From Desulfobacteraceae bacterium (GTDB lineage: Bacteria; Desulfobacterota; Desulfobacteria; Desulfobacterales; JAUWMJ01): a stretch of DNA of 6,408 nucleotides. The stretch lies in contig JAUWOH010000186.1 of NCBI GenBank assembly GCA_030612225.1, positions 1-6,408 on the forward strand. Direction: 5' to 3'. Below, one piece after another: positions 1 to 4,788 of the stretch. How positions within the stretch are numbered: position 1 is the stretch's first letter; each line of letters begins with the position of its first letter. The notes beneath the pieces were generated by a model that had not been told where the DNA came from, did no database searches, and was given only the letters and a program-made list of their open reading frames with translations. The position numbers and the translations under genes are program-made.

Positions 1-1
1 A

Positions 2-148
2 GAAATAAAGCTCCCTGTTAAACCTCCCAGGTGGTCAACATTTAGCAAGATTCGACTTTTAAAAGGCGATGAAGGTCCCTGGCGTGTGGAAATCACCGAC
101 AAGCAAGGAATTATTTTTCAGACGTTAAGGTTTAGCGTCACTGATTGA
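2..148 (+). CDS. C-terminal fragment of a DUF2914-like protein
   Basis: The frame is open from the window edge to a TGA at 146-148 and gives 48 residues. It shows a pattern typical of the end of DUF2914 domains: a Trp-Ser-Thr-x-Ser segment (residues 11-15), then GPWRVEITDKQG (about 26-37) and a closing beta strand ending LRFSVTD. DUF2914 is a small beta-rich domain of unknown function, often at the C-terminus of exported or membrane proteins; the identification rests on my recollection of the family pattern. The start and most of the gene are upstream of the window. The stop lies 25 nt before the diadenylate cyclase start, with no terminator between, so the two genes are probably cotranscribed. 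The molecular role is unknown. Confidence 0.66.
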   Translation, partial: EIKLPVKPPRWSTFSKIRLLKGDEGPWRVEITDKQGIIFQTLRFSVTD

Positions 149-173
149 TATATTTTTTCAAAGGTCTCACATT

Positions 174-1622
174 ATGAATGAGCTATTGATCTTTCTTTCC
201 AGCATTCGATGGCAGGATGTGTTTGATATTGCACTGGCCAGCTATCTTCTTTTTCGTTTTTATGTTCTTTTTACAGGAACTTATGTGTTTCGCGTGATTA
301 CCGGCCTGGCTATACTCTGGCTTTTTCAGCGGATAACTGTTTTTATGGGGTTAATCGTAAGCAGTTGGGCTATTCAAGGAATAATGGCTGTTTCCGCAAT
401 TATTGTTATCGTTGTGTTTAAAAACGAAATCCGCTCAGTTCTTCAAGCGAAAAACCTGAAATCGATCCTGTGGGGGTTCCCTGCCAAAGCCGAAGACACC
501 CCTATAGAGATGATCGTAGAAAGTGTTTATGAGCTGGCCCAGGCCAGTACCGGTGCTCTGATTGTTTTTCCAGGGAAGGAAGATTTAGGAGAGGTGGTTC
601 AAAGTGGAATCCCCTGGAGAGGGGTGGTATCAAAGGAGATGATCAAGAGTATTTTCTGGCATGATAACCCTGTGCATGATGGGGCAGCCATAATTGAGGG
701 GGATAGGGTAAAAGAGGTTGGGGGCATTTTGCCTTTATCACGGCGAGATGATCTACCTTCCTATTACGGGACCCGTCACAGGGCTGCTGCCGGTTTGGCC
801 GAAAATACAGATGCTTTGGTAATTGCGGTATCCGAGGAAAGAGGCGATGTGGTCATCGCCAAAGGCTCCCGTGTAAGGGTAATAAAGGAAAAAAAGAAAC
901 TATTAGACATGTTGCAAAAACATGTAGGCGTTTCAAAGAAACAGTGGAGTCATTTGAGAAAACGGAATCTGGAGCTTAGTATAGCAGGTTTGGTTTCAAT
1001 AGTGTTTATAGCCGGTGTATGGTTTAACTTTACCAGTGGTATGGATACACTGATTACACTTGAAATACCTGTGGAATACACAAATCGTAATCCTGAAATG
1101 AAAATATTTGATACGTCTGTGAATGCCGTCAGCCTTAGTTTGCACGGATCCGGTACCCTCATGAGGTCTATTCGGCCGGAACAGGTAGAGGTAAGGCTGG
1201 ACCTGGGCAAAGCAATTGTCGGCCCCAATACATTTACAATCACACAGGGAGATATTACTTTACCCCCAGGCGTCTCTTTAAAAAAGGTTGATCCGGTAAC
1301 TGTTGAAGTAACCCTTGATATTCCTATAAAAAAAGTACTGCCGGTGCAGGTTGACTGGATTGGGCGGTTACCTGAACATCTAATCCTTAAGGCGGTAAAG
1401 CTGGACCCGAAAAACGTTGAGGTTGTAGGGGGAAAAGGTATTCTGGAAAATATTTCAACGATCTATACGGAAAAGGTGCTCCTGGAGAGAATCGAACAAT
1501 CAGGAGCTGTTGTAGTAAAACCTGTTTTCAATCCGGCCTTTCTGAAAATTTCTTCAGACCTAGACGACGGAATTAAAATAACATACGAAGTAGAAAAAAG
1601 GAGCAAAAGGACCAAACCTTAA
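174..1622 (+). CDS. cdaA: CdaA-type diadenylate cyclase fused to a CdaR/YbbR-like domain
   Basis: Predicted to condense two ATP into cyclic di-AMP at the inner membrane. Of 482 residues, about 16-82 hold three membrane helices (CdaA layout). Residues about 105-240 are the DisA_N catalytic domain, with the DGA motif at 169-171 (in VHDGAAI), the RHR motif in GTRHRAA at 199-205, and SEE at 220-222; the catalytic motifs are intact. CdaA proteins usually end near 270 residues. Here a basic linker (LRKRN) leads into a fourth membrane helix (about 269-286), then about 180 residues with two YbbR-like beta repeats (roughly 290-375 and 376-472). This matches CdaR, the separate membrane regulator of CdaA in Firmicutes. 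Predicted topology puts the cyclase in the cytoplasm and the YbbR part in the periplasm. The ATG has AAAGGT 8 nt upstream. A probable terminator follows; glmM does not. Cyclase call firm, fusion clear from the unbroken frame, YbbR assignment by pattern. Confidence 0.92.
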   Translation: MNELLIFLSSIRWQDVFDIALASYLLFRFYVLFTGTYVFRVITGLAILWLFQRITVFMGLIVSSWAIQGIMAVSAIIVIVVFKNEIRSVLQAKNLKSILWGFPAKAEDTPIEMIVESVYELAQASTGALIVFPGKEDLGEVVQSGIPWRGVVSKEMIKSIFWHDNPVHDGAAIIEGDRVKEVGGILPLSRRDDLPSYYGTRHRAAAGLAENTDALVIAVSEERGDVVIAKGSRVRVIKEKKKLLDMLQKHVGVSKKQWSHLRKRNLELSIAGLVSIVFIAGVWFNFTSGMDTLITLEIPVEYTNRNPEMKIFDTSVNAVSLSLHGSGTLMRSIRPEQVEVRLDLGKAIVGPNTFTITQGDITLPPGVSLKKVDPVTVEVTLDIPIKKVLPVQVDWIGRLPEHLILKAVKLDPKNVEVVGGKGILENISTIYTEKVLLERIEQSGAVVVKPVFNPAFLKISSDLDDGIKITYEVEKRSKRTKP

Positions 1623-1633
1623 ACTCGAAATAC

Positions 1634-1671
1634 AGACCTCGTAATATGATAGAAAAACAGGTCTTTTTTTT
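1634..1671 (+). terminator. probable rho-independent terminator after the cyclase gene
   Basis: AGACCT at 1634-1639 can pair with AGGTCT at 1659-1664, and the right arm runs directly into eight T residues (1664-1671). The stem is only 6 bp and the loop 19 nt, so it is weak on paper. Its position 11 nt after the cyclase stop codon and the T-tract support the call. It would separate the c-di-AMP unit from nhaA. Confidence 0.45.
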
Positions 1672-1715
1672 GGACATTATCGGGCGTAGTGAAGCCTTTT
1701 CGGAGCATAGGTTTA

Positions 1716-1769
1716 AGGTGTCAGGTTTCAGGCTGGCTCTCGCTTTTTTACTACTGACACCTGACACCT
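1716..1769. repeat. inverted repeat of the CTGACACCTGACACCT type
   Basis: The left arm, 1716-1731, is the reverse complement of the right arm, 1754-1769 (CTGACACCTGACACCT), with 15 of 16 positions matching and a 22-nt loop. The right arm is itself a 7-bp tandem, CTGACAC repeated at 1754 and 1761 and then CTGA. It could form a strong hairpin about 94 nt after the cyclase stop and 135 nt before nhaA. It looks like a dispersed intergenic repeat rather than a gene-specific element; from memory such motifs recur in Desulfobacterales and some other genomes, which needs a genome search. Confidence 0.7.
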
Positions 1770-1903
1770 GAAGCTTGAGTGCAGTGTCCAATTATTATGC
1801 AATCCTGCTTCACATAAGGGCTCGCCGCGAATTTTTGATGATTGATGACGAGGTCTGAAATACGAATATCGCTCATTTTTAAGGTTGGCCGAAACGAATT
1901 CAA

Positions 1904-3229
1904 ATGACAGAAGATACTAAAATATGCGATGAACTTTCCGGGTTGCCCAGTGATCCGATTGACAGCATAGTCGATCCGCTTAAGCGCTTTCTTCATATCG
2001 AGTCTACAAGCGGTATTGTACTTCTCGTGGCCACCATTCTTGCTTTGATTCTTGCCAACTCTCCTGTTGCAGAAGGTTTTCTCGCATTGTGGAAAAAAAC
2101 ATTCGGCTTCAGGATAGGCGAGTTCCAGATGAATTACTCCTTTCAACACTGGATCAACGACTTTCTGATGGCAATTTTCTTTTTTGTTATAGGACTGGAG
2201 GTTAAGCGTGAGCTGGTGCTGGGTGAACTGCGTGACATAAGACGTGCGGCTCTACCCATAATCGGCGCGATCGGTGGAATGCTCGTGCCGGCTTTGATCT
2301 ATTTCGCTCTCCAGCACGGCAGTCCGGCAGAGCGGGGCTGGGGCATTCCCATGGCCACCGATATCGCATTTGTTGTTGGTTGCCTGGTCGTACTTGGTTC
2401 CCGGATTCCTAACAGCCTTAGGGTGATGCTGCTCTCGCTGGCCATTGTAGATGACATCGGCGCCATTTTGGTGATCGCTATCGGCTACACGGAGAATCTC
2501 AATCTGAATGCTTTGGTGCTCGGCCTTCTTGGCATTGCATGTTTACTCGGCCTGATGAAGCTTGGCGTTCGCAATATCGCCGTTTATTTAGGGGTCGCTC
2601 TTCTCATATGGTTCGGGTTCCATGAATCCGGCATCCATGCCACCATAGCCGGAGTGATTGTCGGGCTTCTCACCCCCACAAGAGCCTGGATCAGCGAGGG
2701 ACGCCTGCATAAAATCGTTAATAGAAGCATGTGTTTTCTACAGGGCGAAGGCTGGAGTTCCTCTTCGGAGCGGTATGCTGCCCTCCGCCGGATGGAGCGG
2801 GCTGCACGCAAAACCATTTCTCCTCTCGAACGCTTTGAAACGGATCTTCACCCATGGGTCGGCTTTGTTATCATGCCTGTCTTTGCACTGGCAAATGCCG
2901 GCGTTACGATTCAGGTATCGGATTTTACTAATCCAGTTGCGATTGCAGTCATAATGGGACTTTTTGTGGGAAAGCCGGTTGGAATTGTTCTTTTCAGTTG
3001 GGTGGGTGTAAAATCAGGTCTTGCGAAATTGCCAGAGGGGGTTAACTGGAGTATGATTACCGGGGGCGGCTTTCTGGCTGGAATCGGATTTACCATGGCC
3101 ATTTTTATTGCAAGCCTGGCGCTGGATGGCAATCTGCTCAGCGCTGCCAAGGTTGGAATCCTGGCAGGGTCGGTTCTAAGCGCTGTCGTGGGGGTGATTC
3201 TCCTGATTCTTTTCCAGCCAAAACGTTAA
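1904..3229 (+). CDS. nhaA: Na+/H+ antiporter NhaA
   Basis: Inner-membrane antiporter that expels Na+ (or Li+) in exchange for protons, for pH and sodium homeostasis. Of 441 residues, the conserved MATDIAF segment gives D153 (D133 in E. coli NhaA), and the AIVDDIGA motif gives the ion-binding pair D183/D184 (E. coli D163/D164). GKPVGI gives K357 (E. coli K300). The closing GIGFTMAIFIASL segment is also typical. The offset to E. coli rises from 20 before the helix VIII region to 57 after it. The extra length is about 20 residues at the N-terminus and about 37 in a charged loop (about 259-316) ending in the conserved LHPW. Such long loops are seen in one NhaA subgroup. ATG 1904 is the first start after an in-frame stop at 1880-1882; no strong Shine-Dalgarno precedes it, only AAGG at 1881-1884. 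The gene is visibly more GC-rich than its neighbours and stands alone between repeat-filled gaps. Confidence 0.96.
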   Translation: MTEDTKICDELSGLPSDPIDSIVDPLKRFLHIESTSGIVLLVATILALILANSPVAEGFLALWKKTFGFRIGEFQMNYSFQHWINDFLMAIFFFVIGLEVKRELVLGELRDIRRAALPIIGAIGGMLVPALIYFALQHGSPAERGWGIPMATDIAFVVGCLVVLGSRIPNSLRVMLLSLAIVDDIGAILVIAIGYTENLNLNALVLGLLGIACLLGLMKLGVRNIAVYLGVALLIWFGFHESGIHATIAGVIVGLLTPTRAWISEGRLHKIVNRSMCFLQGEGWSSSSERYAALRRMERAARKTISPLERFETDLHPWVGFVIMPVFALANAGVTIQVSDFTNPVAIAVIMGLFVGKPVGIVLFSWVGVKSGLAKLPEGVNWSMITGGGFLAGIGFTMAIFIASLALDGNLLSAAKVGILAGSVLSAVVGVILLILFQPKR

Positions 3230-3239
3230 CAGGTCAATC

Positions 3240-3394
3240 TTGATGGCGTCGTAGAAAGTCCCATCTACTGCGTTGCAGCGCTTTTTCAGGAACTCGGCAT
3301 ACTACATGTATTGCCTCGTCCCTGAAAAACCGCTGCGCCTTGTATATGGAACTTTCTACTTAGCCATCGGTCATACTTTTTACGAGACCATCAA
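3240..3394. repeat. MITE-like element A, long imperfect palindrome
   Basis: The left terminus TTGATGGCGTCGTAGAAAGT (3240-3259) faces an inverted copy at 3375-3394 (17 of 20 match) and a more diverged one at 3351-3370 (15 of 20). Between 3240 and 3370 almost the whole segment is self-complementary: AGAAAGT/ACTTTCT, CAGCG/CGCTG, TTTTTCAGG/CCTGAAAAA and ATGCCG-like inner arms close on the perfect palindrome TACATGTA (3303-3310). The transcript would fold into a rod of about 130 nt. It begins 11 nt after the nhaA stop, so it may end or stabilise the nhaA mRNA. No ORF or transposase is present, consistent with a non-autonomous mobile repeat. Target duplication is not obvious; 'TC' precedes both A and B. 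Confidence 0.72.
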
Positions 3395-3416
3395 TCTTGA
3401 TGGTTTCGTAAAAAGT
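3375..3416. repeat. 42-bp near-perfect palindrome at the A/B junction
   Basis: ACTTTTTACGAGACCATCAA (3375-3394) and TTGATGGTTTCGTAAAAAGT (3397-3416) are reverse complements at 19 of 20 positions around a 2-nt centre (TC). It is formed by the right terminus of element A meeting the left terminus of element B head to head. It can extrude as a cruciform or fold in RNA. The T-run lies in the 5' arm, so it does not look like a + strand terminator. Confidence 0.8.
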
Positions 3417-3442
3417 AAATAAAACACTTTTTAAGAAACGTT

Positions 3443-3470
3443 TTAAGTTTTAGGTATTAAGTTTTAAGTA
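3443..3470. repeat. 14-bp tandem duplication inside element B
   Basis: TTAAGTTTTAGGTA (3443-3456) is followed directly by TTAAGTTTTAAGTA (3457-3470), with 13 of 14 positions identical; TTTTAAG also occurs just upstream. It is an AT-rich short tandem repeat in a non-coding stretch. Similar TTAAGTTTTAGG strings are, from memory, scattered through related genomes. Confidence 0.7.
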
Positions 3471-3568
3471 ATTGATTGCTATATTGGTATGTCTTTGCTA
3501 TGTCTTTTTTTAGTGTACCCAATTCACCTTTTTAATTAAATCTAAATTCCCTATATCTCTAAACAGAG

Positions 3569-3597
3569 TTCGTATGACTTTCGCCAGGCTTTAAAAT
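3569..3597 (+). promoter_or_regulatory. candidate sigma-70 promoter for the efflux operon
   Basis: TAAAAT at 3592-3597 matches five of six bases of the -10 consensus. With a 17-nt spacer the -35 position reads TTCGTA (3569-3574), only three of six. It sits at the right end of element B, about 40 nt before the adaptor start. The match is weak and AT-rich sequence gives such hits by chance. Confidence 0.25.
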
Positions 3598-3624
3598 AAC
3601 TTTTTACGACGCCATCAACATTAT

Positions 3625-3630
3625 AAAGGG
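3625..3630 (+). promoter_or_regulatory. ribosome binding site of the efflux adaptor gene
   Basis: AAAGGG lies 6 nt before ATG 3637 and fixes that start. It stands only 6 nt after the terminal repeat of element B (ending 3618), so the repeat reaches almost to the translation start. Confidence 0.65.
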
Positions 3631-3636
3631 TAAAAA

Positions 3637-4788
3637 ATGAGATTTAAAACGATAAATCTACTATTTATAGTACTGGTACTGTTTATTTCGTGCAGTAAAA
3701 AAGAAGAGCAACCTAGCCTTTCGGTTCTCGATATACCGGTATTTGAAACACAAGCGCAGGAAGTTCCCATCTATAAAGAATTTGTCGGACAGGTTTATGG
3801 TTATAAAGATATAGCTATTCGCGCAAGGGTGGAAGGCTTTTTGGAAGAGATTCATTTTCAAGAGGGGTCACGGATCGAAAAAGATACTTTGCTCTACACG
3901 CTTGAAAGCCAACAATTTGAAGCCGATGTTGCAGCAAAAATGAGCAGGGTTGCAGAAGCACAAACGATGTTGGCCAAAGCGGAAAGCGATTTAAACCGAA
4001 TTAAGCCGCTTGCCGAGGAAAAAGCGGTTAGTGAGAGCGATCTGGATGCCGCGGTGGCCCAACATGAGGCTTCTATCGAATCGGTCAAAGCAGCCGAAGC
4101 GAATCTCAGGGCCAGCAAAATACAGCTTGGCTACACAAAGATTTATTCGCCCATATTCGGAATTATCGGCAAAACAAAAGCCAAAGTAGGGGATTTTGTT
4201 GGCCGTAGCCCAAATCCGGTCATTTTGAATACGATTTCCCGTATCGACACCGTTCTTGTGGAGTTCTTTATTACAGAGACACAATATTTACTTTTGGCCC
4301 GCCGCTATCAATCCCTAAACGACTCCGCCGATCAAGGCGAAAAGGGAGATGATCTGGAGCTGATTTTGGCGGACGACTCTTTGTATGAACATAAAGGCAA
4401 AATCGATTTTGTTGACAGAGGGGTGGATTCTACAACCGGTGCCATGCTGATTCAGGCATCGTTTCCCAATCCGGAGGAATTACTCCGTCCGGGACAATTC
4501 GCCAAAGTAAAAGCCAAGGCAAATGTGGTTAAAAACGGGATTTTGATTCCGCAACGATGTGTTACGGAACTACAGGGATTGTACAGTGTCTTTGTGGTTG
4601 ACAATAGTAATAAAGTCAAAAACAGAGAAGTCAAAACAGGTCCGAAGATCAAACAATTCTGGCTTATCACAGAAGGTTTAAAACCCGGGGAAAAAGTCGT
4701 GTACGAAGGATTGCAGAAAGTAAAAGACGGTGCAGTTGTGAACCCCGTAATTAAAGAAATCGAATTACCAAATGAAGAAAATAAATAA
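3637..4788 (+). CDS. RND efflux periplasmic adaptor lipoprotein (HlyD/AcrA-like MFP)
   Basis: Adaptor subunit of a tripartite RND pump, bridging the inner-membrane transporter and an outer-membrane channel. Of 383 residues, 1-18 form a lipoprotein signal (KTINLLFIVLVLFIS) with Cys19 as the likely lipidated residue; Phe at -3 is slightly off the lipobox consensus, but the charged, flexible SKKEEQP after it fits. Residues about 50-90 are the first half of the lipoyl-like domain (IRARVEGFL, then FQEGSRIEKDTLLY). Residues about 91-162 form an Ala/Glu-rich alpha-helical coiled-coil hairpin. About 166-190 complete the lipoyl fold (YTKIYSPIFGIIG). A beta-barrel with RPGQFAKVKA (284-293) and a membrane-proximal domain follow. 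Length and order are normal for AcrA/MexA relatives. It overlaps the pump gene by 17 nt. No TetR- or MarR-type regulator is adjacent. Substrate cannot be told from sequence. Confidence 0.93.
   Translation: MRFKTINLLFIVLVLFISCSKKEEQPSLSVLDIPVFETQAQEVPIYKEFVGQVYGYKDIAIRARVEGFLEEIHFQEGSRIEKDTLLYTLESQQFEADVAAKMSRVAEAQTMLAKAESDLNRIKPLAEEKAVSESDLDAAVAQHEASIESVKAAEANLRASKIQLGYTKIYSPIFGIIGKTKAKVGDFVGRSPNPVILNTISRIDTVLVEFFITETQYLLLARRYQSLNDSADQGEKGDDLELILADDSLYEHKGKIDFVDRGVDSTTGAMLIQASFPNPEELLRPGQFAKVKAKANVVKNGILIPQRCVTELQGLYSVFVVDNSNKVKNREVKTGPKIKQFWLITEGLKPGEKVVYEGLQKVKDGAVVNPVIKEIELPNEENK

Larger units (their letters stand above)
1633..1857. repeat. 10-bp inverted repeat flanking the cdaA-nhaA gap
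   Basis: CAGACCTCGT (1633-1642) is the exact reverse complement of ACGAGGTCTG (1848-1857). The heptamer GAAATAC stands just before the first arm (1627-1633) and again at the end of the second (1857-1863), each followed within about 10 nt by AATAT. A shorter nested pair, TTGGACA (1670-1676) and TGTCCAA (1785-1791), lies inside. The gap (1623-1903) holds no plausible gene. These pairs may mark the ends of an old inserted fragment, but the arms are short and chance is not excluded. Confidence 0.35.
3397..3618. repeat. MITE-like element B with 20-bp terminal inverted repeats
   Basis: TTGATGGTTTCGTAAAAAGT (3397-3416) and ACTTTTTACGACGCCATCAA (3599-3618) are inverted copies matching at 18 of 20 positions and bound a 222-bp AT-rich segment without a gene. 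The right terminus matches the left terminus of element A even better (19 of 20), so A and B belong to one family or are parts of one 379-bp composite (3240-3618). The interior holds a 14-bp tandem duplication and AT-rich tracts. Element B ends only 6 nt before the ribosome binding site of the efflux adaptor, so the efflux promoter lies within it or upstream of it. Confidence 0.72.

Noticed and set aside
1623..1903. c-di-AMP (ydaO-type) riboswitch in front of nhaA.
   Set aside because: The gap is dominated by the terminator-like and CTGACAC repeats; I could not see the conserved ydaO core, and the leader left over is too short and shows no matching helices.
1751..2149. Minus-strand open frame of 132 codons over the cdaA-nhaA gap and the nhaA 5' end.
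   Set aside because: It reads through the inverted repeat and the nhaA coding region, resembles no family I know, and is best explained as a shadow.
3375..3416. Rho-independent terminator for nhaA.
   Set aside because: The palindrome is strong, but on the + strand the T-tract is in the 5' arm and A residues follow the 3' arm, the reverse of a terminator. It fits better as abutting element termini.
3420..3636. Small ORF or RNA gene in the AT-rich gap before the adaptor.
   Set aside because: No frame has a start with a convincing ribosome binding site and useful length, and no tRNA-like or other known RNA fold was recognisable.
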